Shown here in pieces: positions 35,502-44,252 of a DNA stretch of 64,000 nt. Position numbers and translations under genes: made by a program. Every line of letters begins with the position of its first letter. Positions within the stretch are counted from its first letter, which is position 1. The stretch comes from JAEUJM01 sp041918615 (lineage in GTDB: Bacteria > Actinomycetota > Acidimicrobiia > Acidimicrobiales > DATDAH01), in contig JAYRVH010000057.1 in NCBI GenBank assembly GCA_041918615.1, positions 1 to 64,000 of the forward strand, written 5' to 3'. A model generated the notes under the pieces. The model saw only the letters and a list, made by a program, of their open reading frames with translations, did not search any database and had not been told where the DNA came from.

Positions 35502-36341
35502 ATGGACTCCCCGGCGGCACCGAACCAGCCCGAGCTGACCACCCTGCCCCTGACCACCCTGCCCCTCACCACCCTGACCCTCGAGGTGGCCGATCGCGTG
35601 GCCACGGTCACCTTGAACCGGCCCGAGGTCTACAACTCGTTCAACCCGGCCATGGTGGACGAGCTCGCCGCCGTGTGGCGCTGGGCGAAGACGGCCGACG
35701 ACGTCGGCGCCCTCGTGATCACGGGTGCCGGCGAGAAGGCGTTCTGCACGGGGATCGACCGCAACAGCGTCGAGGAGTTCGCCTACGACGTCTTCACCTA
35801 CGAGGACCCCGGCAAGCTCATGGGCCCCAAGAGCCAAGGGCTGTGGAAGCCGGTGATCGCCGCGGTGAACGGCATGGCCTGCGGCGGCGCCTTCTACCTG
35901 CTGGGCGAGGCCGACGTGATCCTCGCTGCCGAGAACGCCACGTTCTTCGACCCGCACGTCACCTACGGCATGGTCGCGGCCTACGAGCCCATCCTCCTGC
36001 TGCGCAGGATGCCCTTCGGCGACGTGCTGCGCATGGCCCTGACCGGCGTGCACGAGCGACTGAGCGCGACCACGGCCCGCGACGTGGGCCTGGTGAGCGA
36101 GGTCACCCCCGCCGACGAGCTGGCGGAGACGGCCCACCGGCTCGCGGCCACCATCGCGTCGCAGCCGGCGCTCGCCGTTCAGGCCACCCTGCGCACGCTG
36201 TGGGCGGCCAAGGACCTGCCCGTCAACCACGCCACCGAGCTGGGCAACGTCTTCCTGCAGATCGGCACCTCGGTCGACGCCCTCAACGAGGGTCAGGAGA
36301 CCTTCCAGTCCGGCGGCCGCATCGAGCCCCGCACCCGCTGA
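35502..36341 (+). CDS. Enoyl-CoA hydratase/isomerase family protein
   Basis: 279 residues from ATG 35502, with TAGGCT about 7 bases upstream, so possibly leaderless. Crotonase motifs: LNRPEVYNSFN, oxyanion AFCTGIDRNS and VIAAVNGMACGGAFYLLGEAD; then FFDPHVTYGMVAAYEP, lacking the second Glu of classic hydratases. The N-terminus is extended by a threefold TTLPL repeat from a 15-bp tandem. TesB and an ACAD follow (5 bp, then overlap), forming a beta-oxidation operon. Confidence 0.87.
   Translation: MDSPAAPNQPELTTLPLTTLPLTTLTLEVADRVATVTLNRPEVYNSFNPAMVDELAAVWRWAKTADDVGALVITGAGEKAFCTGIDRNSVEEFAYDVFTYEDPGKLMGPKSQGLWKPVIAAVNGMACGGAFYLLGEADVILAAENATFFDPHVTYGMVAAYEPILLLRRMPFGDVLRMALTGVHERLSATTARDVGLVSEVTPADELAETAHRLAATIASQPALAVQATLRTLWAAKDLPVNHATELGNVFLQIGTSVDALNEGQETFQSGGRIEPRTR
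35538..35582 (+). repeat. Three tandem 15-bp units at a gene start
   Basis: Units ACCACCCTGCCCCTG, ACCACCCTGCCCCTC and ACCACCCTGACCCTC lie in frame near the start of the enoyl-CoA hydratase gene (TTLPL, TTLPL, TTLTL). Confidence 0.9.
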
Positions 36342-36346
36342 CCGGC

Positions 36347-37165
36347 ATGATTCGGGTCGATCGCCTCGTCGGCGCACTCGCGCTCGAGCCCACCGGGCCG
36401 GGCCTCTACCGCGCCACGAACGTCGAGGCCGGCCACGGCGTGGTGTTCGGCGGTCAGCTGCTGGCCCAGTCGCTGATCGCCGCGCTGGCAGGCCACGGGG
36501 CCAAGCGGGCGAAGACGCTGCACACCGTCTTCGCCCGGGCCGCGTCGCCGGACGCGTCGCTCGACATCACGGTCGACCCGATGCACGCGGGCCGGGCCTT
36601 CGCCAGCAGCACGGTGACGATCAGCCAGGGTGACCGGCTCTGCACCCGGTCGATCGTGCTGCTCACCGCCGACGAACCGGACTTCATCCGCCACGCCGAT
36701 CACGGACCGGCCTGGGCGCCGCCGGACACCGAGCCGGGTGGGGAGTGGCAGGTCCAGATCGTGGGCGACGTGGACGTTGCCGAGCCGGACCTGGTCGGCC
36801 CGCCCGAGCTCGACGTGTGGACCCGCTTCCCGGGGGCACCGGACGACCCCGCCATCGCTCAGGCCTTGCTGGCGTTCGCCACCGACGGCTTCCTGATCGG
36901 CACGGCGATGCGCCCGCACCCGGGTGTGGGCCAGTCGCAGGCCCACCGCAGCCTCACCACCGGCGTGGTCAGCCACACGCTGACCTTCCACGAGCCCTTC
37001 ACCGCGGCCGACTGGCTGCTGCTCGCGCACCGCAGCCCCCACGCGGGCCACGGCCGCAGCTACGGCCGGGCCGACGTCTTCACCCCCGCCGGCGACCTGG
37101 TGGCGTCGTTCGTGCAGGACGCCCTGATCCGCCCCATGCCCCCGGAGAAGCAGGCGAATGGCTGA
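36347..37165 (+). CDS. Acyl-CoA thioesterase II (TesB-like)
   Basis: 272 residues from ATG 36347. Double hotdog: HGVVFGGQLLAQSLIAAL in the first half and the catalytic-side DHGPAW, then QAHRSLTTGVVSHTLTFHE and GRADVFTPAGDLVASFVQ in the second. Hydrolyses acyl-CoAs to release CoA, probably an overflow valve for the operon. The stop lies inside the first codons of the ACAD gene (8-bp overlap). Confidence 0.9.
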   Translation: MIRVDRLVGALALEPTGPGLYRATNVEAGHGVVFGGQLLAQSLIAALAGHGAKRAKTLHTVFARAASPDASLDITVDPMHAGRAFASSTVTISQGDRLCTRSIVLLTADEPDFIRHADHGPAWAPPDTEPGGEWQVQIVGDVDVAEPDLVGPPELDVWTRFPGAPDDPAIAQALLAFATDGFLIGTAMRPHPGVGQSQAHRSLTTGVVSHTLTFHEPFTAADWLLLAHRSPHAGHGRSYGRADVFTPAGDLVASFVQDALIRPMPPEKQANG

Positions 37166-38327
37166 GGCGCTGACCGCTCCCACCGATCCCGAGCTGCGCG
37201 CCGAGATGATCGCCACGGTCCGGCGCTTCGTGGCCAACGAGGTCATCCCGGTGGCGGCCGAGATGGAGCGCAACGACGAGTTCCCCGCCGCCATCGTCGC
37301 CGGCATGCGCGAGCTGGGGTTGTTCGGCATCACCATCCCGGTGGCCCACGGTGGCCTGGGCCTCGACCTGCTCACCTACATCGGCGTGATCGAAGAGCTG
37401 GCCTACGGGTGGATGAGCCTGTCGGGCGTCATCAACACCCACACGATGGCCGCCACCTTGATCATGACGCACGGCGACAACGAGCAGAAGCAGCGGTGGC
37501 TGCCGTCGATGGCGGCGGGTGACCGCCGCGGCGCACTGTCCCTGTCCGAGCCCGACGCCGGCAGCGACACCCGCAACATCTCCTGCAAGGCCACCCGTGA
37601 CGGCGACGAGTTCGTGATCAACGGCACCAAGGCCTGGGTCACCAACGGCGAGCGGGCGTCGATCATCGCCCTGGCTGCCCGCAGCGCGGAGGGCGTCAGC
37701 GCCTTCATCGTCGAGAAGGAGCCGGGGCCGAGCTTCGAGGGGGTCAGCGTCTCGAAGAACGTGGGCAAGCTGGGCTACCGGGGGGTGGAGACGGTCGAGA
37801 TGGTGTACACCGACCACCGCGTTCCTGCCGCCAACCTCATCGGCGAGCTCGGCCGGGGCCTGGCCCAGATCCTCGGTGTGCTCGAGGTGGGCCGCATCAA
37901 CATCGGCGCCCGTGCCGTGGGCGTGGCCCGCGCCGCCTACGACGCCTCGCTCGCCTACGCGCAGGAGCGGGTCACCTTCGGCAAGGCCATCGCCGAGCAC
38001 CAGGCCATCCAGCTCAAGCTGGCCGACATGGCCACCCGCCTCCAGGCGGCCCGACTGCTCACCCGGGACGCCGCCGAGCGCAAGGACGCCGGCCTCCGCT
38101 GCGATGTCGAGGCCGGCATGGCCAAGCTCTTCGCCAGCGAGACCGCCTTGGAGCTCGCCACCGAGGCCATGCGCATCCACGGCGGTGTCGGCTACACCAC
38201 CGAGTTCCCGGTCGAGCGCTACTACCGCGACGCGCCGCTCATGGTCATCGGTGAGGGCACCAATGAGATCCAACGCCTCGTCATCGCGCGGGGCTTGCTG
38301 GCGAGGGCGCGGGGCCGGTCAGCCTAG
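37158..38327 (+). CDS. Acyl-CoA dehydrogenase, canonical
   Basis: 389 residues from ATG 37158. All standard elements: SLSEPDAGSDTRNI, VINGTKAWVTNGE, RVTFGKAIAEHQAIQLKLAD, IHGGVGYTTEFPVERYYRD and VIGEGTNEIQRLVIARGLL, where the Glu of GEGT is the catalytic base. A self-sufficient short/medium-chain ACAD needing ETF. Last gene of this operon, convergent with the SDR at 38443. Confidence 0.93.
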   Translation: MAEALTAPTDPELRAEMIATVRRFVANEVIPVAAEMERNDEFPAAIVAGMRELGLFGITIPVAHGGLGLDLLTYIGVIEELAYGWMSLSGVINTHTMAATLIMTHGDNEQKQRWLPSMAAGDRRGALSLSEPDAGSDTRNISCKATRDGDEFVINGTKAWVTNGERASIIALAARSAEGVSAFIVEKEPGPSFEGVSVSKNVGKLGYRGVETVEMVYTDHRVPAANLIGELGRGLAQILGVLEVGRINIGARAVGVARAAYDASLAYAQERVTFGKAIAEHQAIQLKLADMATRLQAARLLTRDAAERKDAGLRCDVEAGMAKLFASETALELATEAMRIHGGVGYTTEFPVERYYRDAPLMVIGEGTNEIQRLVIARGLLARARGRSA

Positions 38328-38442
38328 GAAGGCCTGTCCCGACCGAAGTTCTCGCTCTCGTTCAACCACGGGGCGCACGACCGCGGCGCGACCGGGCCCG
38401 TGATTGGTACGAACGCCGACGCCGTGCCCACCCGTCGGCCGG

Positions 38443-39270
38443 TCAGAACTTGCCCTCGAGGAAGTCGACCGCACCGCTGGCGCCGGGGTATGAGCCGGTG
38501 ATCCCCGAGGCCTGGTAGCCGGCGTCGGTGATCATGGTGACGCCCGTGATGCCCACCGCCGCGTCGCTGCAGAGGAACACGAGCGGGTACGCCTGCTCGG
38601 CGGGGGTGGAGGCCTCGATGCCCGCCTCGTCGCGGTAGTCGGCACCGAAGGAGAGCCAGGTGTCGGCGTTCGCCTGGGCGAGGGGCGTGTCGGTGGGGCC
38701 GGGCATGATCGCGTTGATGCGGATGCCGTTCTTCAGCAGCCCGAAGGCCTCTTGGGCGACGTAGGTGTTGATCGCGATCTTCGACCACATGTAGTCGGCC
38801 TTGTGGTTCTCGCGGGCCCAGGCCGAGGCCTCGTCGAAGCCGTCCACGGCGAGGTACTGCTGCGCGACCTCGAGGTTCGCGCGCCACCCCATGCCCGCAG
38901 CCGACGAGATCATGCCGATGGCCGAGCCGGGGGGCAGCGTGCCGGCGGCCAGCAGGAGGTCGATGAGGTGGCGGTGGCCGAGGAAGTTGATCCTCTCGAT
39001 GCCGGGCGTGCCGTCGGCCACGCCCGCGCAGGAGAAGAGCGCGTGGATCGGGCCGTCGACCGCGGCGGCCAGAGCCTCGATCGAGGCCTGGTCGGCCAGA
39101 TCGACCTGATGGGCGGTCACGCCCTCGAGGGTGACCGGCGCGCGGTCGGCGACGATGACGTCGGCCCCCGCGTCCTTCGCCAGCGCGGCAACGGCGGCAC
39201 CCATGCCGGTGGCGCCGCCCACCACGAGCGCGCGCTTCCCGTCGTACCGGAATGCTTCGAACGGCGTCAT
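38443..39270 (-). CDS. SDR, 3-alpha-hydroxysteroid dehydrogenase/carbonyl reductase-like
   Basis: 275 residues; ATG 39270 has GAAGGAG 7 bases upstream and the family N-terminus (FRYDGKRALVVGGATGMG). Between the catalytic Ser (SSAAGMGWRANLE) and the YMWSK tyrosine there is an insertion of about 40 residues, a feature I recall for Comamonas 3-alpha-HSD/CR. NAIMPGPTDTPL and a C-terminal dimer segment complete the fold. Probably oxidises a cyclic or steroid-like alcohol; stands alone in its transcription unit. Confidence 0.85.
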   Translation of the reverse strand: MTPFEAFRYDGKRALVVGGATGMGAAVAALAKDAGADVIVADRAPVTLEGVTAHQVDLADQASIEALAAAVDGPIHALFSCAGVADGTPGIERINFLGHRHLIDLLLAAGTLPPGSAIGMISSAAGMGWRANLEVAQQYLAVDGFDEASAWARENHKADYMWSKIAINTYVAQEAFGLLKNGIRINAIMPGPTDTPLAQANADTWLSFGADYRDEAGIEASTPAEQAYPLVFLCSDAAVGITGVTMITDAGYQASGITGSYPGASGAVDFLEGKF

Positions 39271-39500
39271 CTCGGGGCTCCTTCGGGTGGTCGCCAGAGG
39301 TCGCCAAGCTTGGCACACGGCCCAGACCGTTCGAAGAAGTGGACTGCCGCTCTCGAACGGCGGCGTCACCGCTGCGCTAGCCTGCACCGCCCAACGGTCA
39401 GCCAGGAGGGATCAGGGGTCGATGGAGCCACGAGCCGGCCAGAGGCTGCAGCCCGCCGCGTGCGACGCTCGTCCATCGTCGGCCGATTGAGACCGCGGTC

Positions 39501-40997
39501 GTGAACCTGCTGCTCCTGGCCGACATGGCCGCGGCCGGCAGGGGAGACGAGGTCGCCTTCCAGGCCGACGGCGAGTCCTTCACCGCCGCCGAGCTGCTCG
39601 CGGGTGCCTGGGCCGTCGCCGCCCTTGTCGACGACGCCGCCGCGCTCGCCTACGTGGGCACGAACGGCCCGGCCTTCCCGCTCGGCCTGTTCGGCGCCGC
39701 CGCCGCCGGCGTGCCCTTCGTCCCCCTGAACTACCGGCTGAGCGACGAGCAGCTGCACGACCTGCTCGTTCCGCTGGGCCACAGCCTGGTGATCGCCGAG
39801 GGCCCGGTGGGCGACGCCCTGCGCGCCCGGGGCCACCGGGTGCTCGACGCCGTGGCTCTTGGGGCCGCGGCCCGTTCCGGCGCGCCGATCGGCGCGGTGC
39901 CCGACGACGGCGAGGGCCCCGCCGTCCTGCTCTACACCAGTGGCACCACGGCGGCCCCCAAGGCCGCGGTGCTGCGGCACCGGCACCTCACGTCCTACGT
40001 GCTCGGCAGCATCGAGTACGGCGGGGCGGGTGAGGATGAGGCGGCGCTCGTGAGCGTGCCGCCATACCACGTGGCCGGCATCGCCAATCTGGTGAGCAAC
40101 CTGTACCTGGGGCGCCGCATCGTCTACCTGCGCCAGTTCGACGCGCGCGCGTGGGTCGAAGCCGTGCGCCGCGAACGCATCACCCACGCCATGGTGGTCC
40201 CCACCATGCTGGCCCGCATCTGTGACGTCCTCGAGGCCGACGGCGAGGGCCTGCCCAGCCTGCGGGCCTTGTCCTACGGCGGGTCGCGGACTCCCGGCAC
40301 CGTCCTGCAGCGGGTCATGGGCCAACTGGCCGACGTCGACCTGGTCAACGCCTACGGGCTCACCGAGACCAGCTCGACCATCGCGGTGCTCGGCCCTGAC
40401 GACCACCGGGCGGCCCGCGACGGCGACCCCGTGGCCGTGGGCCGGCTCGCCTCGGTGGGTCGGGTGCTGCCCACCGTCGAGGTGCAGGTCCGCGACGTGG
40501 CCGGCTCGGTGCGGGCGTCGGGCGGCGTTGGCGAGATCTGGGTGCGGGGCGACCAGGTCTCGGGCGAGTACGCCGGCCAGGCCGCGCCGCTGGACGACGA
40601 GGGCTGGTTCCCCACCCGTGACCGCGGTTGGGTCGACGAGGACGACTACCTCTTCGTCGAGGGTCGCAGCGACGACACCATCATCCGGGGCGGCGAGAAC
40701 ATCGCCCCCGCCGAGATCGAAGAGGTGTTGCTGGCCCACCCCGACATCGCCGAGTGCGCGGTGGTCGGCGTGCCCGACGAGGAGTGGGGTCAGCGCATCG
40801 CCGCCGTCGTGGTCCTGCGCCCCGGGGCCTCGTCCGACGCGGATGCGGTGCGGGACTTCGCCCGCTCGTCGCTGCGGGGCTCGAAGACGCCCGAGGTGGT
40901 GGTGTTCGCCGACACGCTGCCCCACACCGAGACCGGCAAGCTGCTTCGCCGCGTGGTCCTCGACGACCTCGCCACCCACCTCGACCCCGCCACCTGA
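39501..40997 (+). CDS. Acyl-CoA synthetase (AMP-binding)
   Basis: 498 residues from GTG 39501. LYTSGTTAAPKAAVLRHRHL P-loop, AYGLTETSSTI, FPTRDRGWVDEDDYL, GGENIAPAEIEEVL and late lysine in TETGKLLRRVV. Compact fatty-acid or aromatic-acid ligase of the FadD3/long-chain type. The 230 bp upstream (39271-39500), shared with the divergent SDR, contain CCAAGCTTGG (39303-39312) and a TAGCCT -10-like element but none of the shared operator. Confidence 0.88.
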   Translation: MNLLLLADMAAAGRGDEVAFQADGESFTAAELLAGAWAVAALVDDAAALAYVGTNGPAFPLGLFGAAAAGVPFVPLNYRLSDEQLHDLLVPLGHSLVIAEGPVGDALRARGHRVLDAVALGAAARSGAPIGAVPDDGEGPAVLLYTSGTTAAPKAAVLRHRHLTSYVLGSIEYGGAGEDEAALVSVPPYHVAGIANLVSNLYLGRRIVYLRQFDARAWVEAVRRERITHAMVVPTMLARICDVLEADGEGLPSLRALSYGGSRTPGTVLQRVMGQLADVDLVNAYGLTETSSTIAVLGPDDHRAARDGDPVAVGRLASVGRVLPTVEVQVRDVAGSVRASGGVGEIWVRGDQVSGEYAGQAAPLDDEGWFPTRDRGWVDEDDYLFVEGRSDDTIIRGGENIAPAEIEEVLLAHPDIAECAVVGVPDEEWGQRIAAVVVLRPGASSDADAVRDFARSSLRGSKTPEVVVFADTLPHTETGKLLRRVVLDDLATHLDPAT

Positions 40998-41010
40998 TGG
41001 CCCGCCCCCC

Positions 41011-41070
41011 CCGGACGTAGCTGAGGTCGGGGTTGGCGGCGCGGATCTGCTCGACGTCGAGGCGAACGCC
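41011..41070 (-). pseudogene. Relic of a CaiB-type CoA-transferase
   Basis: Reading the minus strand in one frame gives GVRLDVEQIRAANPDLSYVR, which aligns with KLQIDTDDIRARNPGIIIAR of the CoA-transferase at 26973. Nothing before or after in this frame continues the family: it runs into the esterase stop on one side and an eight-C tract (41004-41012 area) and the synthetase tail on the other. A decayed gene fragment between two convergent genes. Confidence 0.6.
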
Positions 41071-41077
41071 GGTGCCG

Positions 41078-42046
41078 CTACCCCGGTGCGTCGAGGAGCG
41101 CGGTCCGCAACGCGGCCACGTAGCGTCGGCGGAATTCGCGGGACACGCCGGCCCTGGCCTGCACCCGGTCGAAGGCGTGGTAAGCGCCGGGCGCGACGTG
41201 AAGGTCGCAGGGGATGCCGGCCTCGATGAGGCGCTCGGCGTAGGCGACGTCCTCGTCGTGGAAGAGGTCGCAGGTGCCCACGCCGATCCAGGCGGGCGGC
41301 AACCCCGGCAGATCGTCGCGCCGGGCAGGAGCGGCGCAGGGGTCGGTGGCCTCGCCGCCAGGCTCGCCGCCGAGATAGGACCGCCAGCCGAAGTGGTTGC
41401 TGCGGGTGGACCACAGGCGCAGCCGGGACTCGTGGACGTCGGTGCGGGCCACGGTCCGGTCGTCGAGCATCGGGTAGATGAGGAGCTGGAAGGCGAGCGA
41501 CACCTCGGCGTGGTCAGCGGCCATCAGGGCCAGCCCGGCAGCCAGGCCCCCGCCCGCGCTGGCGCCGCCGATCGCGAGGCGATCGGGCCGCAGGCCGAGG
41601 GTGCCGGCCTCGGCGTGCACCCAGCGCAGCGCGGCGTAGCCGTCCTCGATCGGGGCCGGGAACGGGTGCTCGGGCGCCAGCCGGTAGTCGACCGAGGCCA
41701 CGGCGATACCGAGCTCGCGCACCAGTGCCAGGTTCACCCTCTGGTCCTGATAGGCGTCGCCGATGATGAAGCCCCCGCCGTGGACCCAGACCAGGGCGGG
41801 CACCGGCTCGGTGGCGGCACGTGGGCGGTACAGCCGCAGGGGCACGTCGGGGGCTCCGTCGGGACCGGGTGCGGACAGGTCCTCGACCGCGACGTCGTCG
41901 AGCACCGGCACCTTGGGCATGCCCCGAAGGGCGGTGAGGCGGCGGAGCATCCGCAGCTTGCGCTCGGTGAAGGAGAACCGGGGGAGCAGGCGCGCCAGCG
42001 GCAGGAGGTCGGGGTGGAAGCCGGTCGCGGTGTCAGGGCTGGTCAT
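41078..42046 (-). CDS. Alpha/beta hydrolase, HSL-type esterase/lipase
   Basis: 322 residues from ATG 42046. Oxyanion motif VWVHGGGFIIGD, nucleophile IGGASAGGG (GxSxG with Ala instead of the usual Asp), Asp in GTCDLFHDED and His in GAYHAFDR. Family IV hormone-sensitive-lipase-like carboxylesterase, cytoplasmic. It could hydrolyse the ester product of a BVMO, but its location does not link it to one. Confidence 0.88.
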   Translation of the reverse strand: MTSPDTATGFHPDLLPLARLLPRFSFTERKLRMLRRLTALRGMPKVPVLDDVAVEDLSAPGPDGAPDVPLRLYRPRAATEPVPALVWVHGGGFIIGDAYQDQRVNLALVRELGIAVASVDYRLAPEHPFPAPIEDGYAALRWVHAEAGTLGLRPDRLAIGGASAGGGLAAGLALMAADHAEVSLAFQLLIYPMLDDRTVARTDVHESRLRLWSTRSNHFGWRSYLGGEPGGEATDPCAAPARRDDLPGLPPAWIGVGTCDLFHDEDVAYAERLIEAGIPCDLHVAPGAYHAFDRVQARAGVSREFRRRYVAALRTALLDAPG

Positions 42047-42161
42047 ACGGGTCGATGTCTAGCTCGGATCGACGCGAACGAGGAGTAGGGCCGTGTCCTG
42101 CCCGCGGCACGGCCTCGTGGGAGGCTGCGGTCCGGACCGGGCGCACCGCGGCCAGCCTATG

Positions 42162-42181
42162 GTGACCGAGTCCTCGCTCAC
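42162..42181. promoter_or_regulatory. 20-bp palindrome, operator-like
   Basis: GTGACCGAGTCCTCGCTCAC is a perfect inverted repeat of the form GTGAnCGAGnnCTCGnTCAC in the divergent gap between the esterase and the SDR/ACAD operon. It differs from the CTRACR-N4-YGTYAG operator, so a second regulator is implied. Confidence 0.6.
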
Positions 42182-42198
42182 TTCCTGGGGGTTGCCCC

Positions 42199-42276
42199 GT
42201 GCTCGTCGCCATCCCCGCGGTTTCTGCGGCCGAACGCCTTGCCGGCGCGGTCGTCGCCGGGGCCGCCGCCGTATGA
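42199..42276 (+). CDS. Possible 25-residue leader ORF coupled to SDR
   Basis: GTG 42199 to TGA 42274-42276 encodes a hydrophobic Ala/Val-rich peptide (VLVAIPAVSAAERLAGAVVA...). Its stop overlaps the SDR start by ATGA and a GGGGG lies 8 bases before the GTG. Codon third positions are GC-rich like real genes here. May be chance. Confidence 0.25.
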   Translation: MLVAIPAVSAAERLAGAVVAGAAAV

Positions 42277-43049
42277 GCCATCTCCTCCCCGAGGGGTTGC
42301 GGTCGTTCGACCTCGATGGCCGGGTGGCGGTCGTGACCGGCGCGTCGTCCGGGCTCGGGGCCGGCCTGGCCCGGGGGCTCGCCTCGGTGGGTGCAACGGT
42401 GGCCCTCGTGGCCCGGCGTCAGGACCGCCTGGACGCACTGGCCGACGAGCTCGGAGGTGCGGCGGTCCCCTGCGACCTGCTCGACGCCGACCGGGTGGCC
42501 GAGGTCATCCCGCGCGTGGCCGACGCCCTGGGCGGCCCCGAGATCCTGGTGAACGCCGCCGGCAGCCTCTTCGGCAACGGGTCGGCCGAGCACGAGACCC
42601 TCGACGACATCCGCAAGACGCTCGACCTGAACCTGGTGGCACCGTTGCTGCTGTCGCAGGCGGCCGTCCCACACATGATCTCGGCCGGGCGGGGCTCGAT
42701 CGTGCACGTGTCCTCCATCGGTGGTCGCGTCGGCGTTCCCGGCATCCCGCAGGCGTCGTACGCAGCCAGCAAGATGGGCCTGTCGGGCCTCACCGTCGAG
42801 CTCGCGGTCCAATGGGCGCCGCACTCGATCCGGGTGAACACGATCGCCCCCGGGTTCTTCCGGAGCGAGATCACCGAATCGCTGTACGACGACGAGAAGG
42901 GGCGTGCCTGGCTGCAGCGGAACACGCCCCTCCCCATCGAAGGTACGGTCGACGACCTGGTCGGCGCGGTGCTCTGGCTCGTCAGCGACGCCGGGCGCTA
43001 CGTCACCGGGCAGACGATCGTGGTCGACGGGGGCTGGACCGCCCGCTGA
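42273..43049 (+). CDS. Short-chain dehydrogenase/reductase
   Basis: 258 residues from ATG 42273 (MSHLLPEGLRSFD); the open frame extends upstream without family similarity. GASSGLGAGLARGL loop, NAAGS, VSSIGG, SYAASK catalytic pair, NTIAPGFFRSEI and IVVDGGW. Resembles 3-oxoacyl/3-hydroxyacyl reductases. First clear gene of an operon with two ACADs and a crotonase, so a 3-hydroxyacyl-CoA dehydrogenase role is plausible. Confidence 0.87.
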   Translation: MSHLLPEGLRSFDLDGRVAVVTGASSGLGAGLARGLASVGATVALVARRQDRLDALADELGGAAVPCDLLDADRVAEVIPRVADALGGPEILVNAAGSLFGNGSAEHETLDDIRKTLDLNLVAPLLLSQAAVPHMISAGRGSIVHVSSIGGRVGVPGIPQASYAASKMGLSGLTVELAVQWAPHSIRVNTIAPGFFRSEITESLYDDEKGRAWLQRNTPLPIEGTVDDLVGAVLWLVSDAGRYVTGQTIVVDGGWTAR

Positions 43050-43081
43050 GCGCGGTCTCGGCGGGGAACGAGGAGGACGGG

Positions 43082-44242
43082 ATGGACTTCGAGATGGGGG
43101 CCGCGGTAGCCGATCTCCGCGCCGAGCTGCGCGGGTTGATCGACGAACAGGTCCCGCCCGCGTTCCTCGGTGCCTTCACCGATGACCCCGCGGACCTGGA
43201 GGTGGCCCAGTCGTTCTGCCGCCTGCTCGCTGATCGCGGCCTGCTCTGCCTGGCCTGGCCCACCGAGTTCGGCGGAAAGGCCGCCTCGGCGTGGGAGCAG
43301 ACAGCGGTACGCGAGGAGATGTGGGCCCACCACGAGCCGAGGGGCGCGCAGTACATGGGTGTGAACTGGGTTGGTCCCACCATCATGCGCCACGGCACGC
43401 GCGAGCAGCAGCAGGCCCACCTGCCCCCGATCGCCCGCGGCGAGGTCATCTGGTGCCAGGGGTTCAGCGAGCCCGACGCGGGCTCCGACCTGGCTTCCCT
43501 GCAGACCGCGGCCCGGCGTGACGGCGACCACTGGGTGGTGTCCGGCCAGAAGATCTGGACGTCCTACGCCACCATGGCGCAGTGGTGCTTCCTGCTGGCC
43601 CGTACCTCGAAGGGCGAGAAGAAGCAGCAGGGCCTCACCATCTTCCTGGTGCCGATGTCCGCGCCGGGCATCGAGGTCCGCCCGATCGCCACCATGCTCG
43701 GCCCGCACCACCTCAACGAGGTGTTCTTCGACGACGTCCGGGTGGCCGAGGCCGACGTGCTCGGGACGGTGGGGGAGGGGTGGCGGGTGGTGCAGGAGGT
43801 GCTCGCCTTCGAGCGGGTCGGCATCGCCCGCTACGCCCGCTGCGAGCGCCTGCTGCAGGGTGCGCCCGAGGCCCTCGGTGACGCCTGGGACGACCTGCCC
43901 ATGGAGCTGCGCGGTCGCTGGGCGCGGATGCTCACCCACTGCCGGCGGGCCCGCCTGCTGGCCTACCGGGTCATCTCGCTGCAGTCCACCGGCCACGTGA
44001 CCCCGGGGGACACGGCCTCGTACCGGATCGCAGTCACCCGGCTCGACCAGGAGGCCGCCGAGGTGCTGCTGGAGATCCTCGCCCTCGCCCCCACCGTGGG
44101 GGGCGATGCGGTGCGGTTCCGGCGGGCCGCCGAGGATCACTGGCGCTACGCCCAGGCGTCGACCATCTCGTCGGGCAGCATCGAGATGCAGCGGATCCTG
44201 CTGGCCCGGACCATGTTGGCGGCACCCGAGGCGGCACCGTGA
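43082..44242 (+). CDS. Acyl-CoA dehydrogenase, probable catalytic partner
   Basis: 386 residues from ATG 43082 (GAGGACGGG upstream). FSEPDAGSDLASLQTAA flavin loop, WVVSGQKIWTSYA, VGEGWRVVQEVLAFERVG and the C-terminal ISSGSIEMQRILLARTML. Intact FAD-binding face. The next gene, 10 bp on, is a stripped ACAD, so the two probably form one heteromer, as at 9552/10670. Confidence 0.88.
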   Translation: MDFEMGAAVADLRAELRGLIDEQVPPAFLGAFTDDPADLEVAQSFCRLLADRGLLCLAWPTEFGGKAASAWEQTAVREEMWAHHEPRGAQYMGVNWVGPTIMRHGTREQQQAHLPPIARGEVIWCQGFSEPDAGSDLASLQTAARRDGDHWVVSGQKIWTSYATMAQWCFLLARTSKGEKKQQGLTIFLVPMSAPGIEVRPIATMLGPHHLNEVFFDDVRVAEADVLGTVGEGWRVVQEVLAFERVGIARYARCERLLQGAPEALGDAWDDLPMELRGRWARMLTHCRRARLLAYRVISLQSTGHVTPGDTASYRIAVTRLDQEAAEVLLEILALAPTVGGDAVRFRRAAEDHWRYAQASTISSGSIEMQRILLARTMLAAPEAAP

Positions 44243-44252
44243 AGGCGGCATC

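Noticed and set aside
35538..35582. Tandem units as a CRISPR-like or satellite array
   Set aside because: Only three contiguous 15-bp units without spacers, inside a reading frame.
39303..39312. CCAAGCTTGG as a KstR2-type operator between the SDR and the synthetase
   Set aside because: KstR2 sites need AnCAAGnnCTTGnT; the two-base centre is missing here, and 10-bp palindromes are common.
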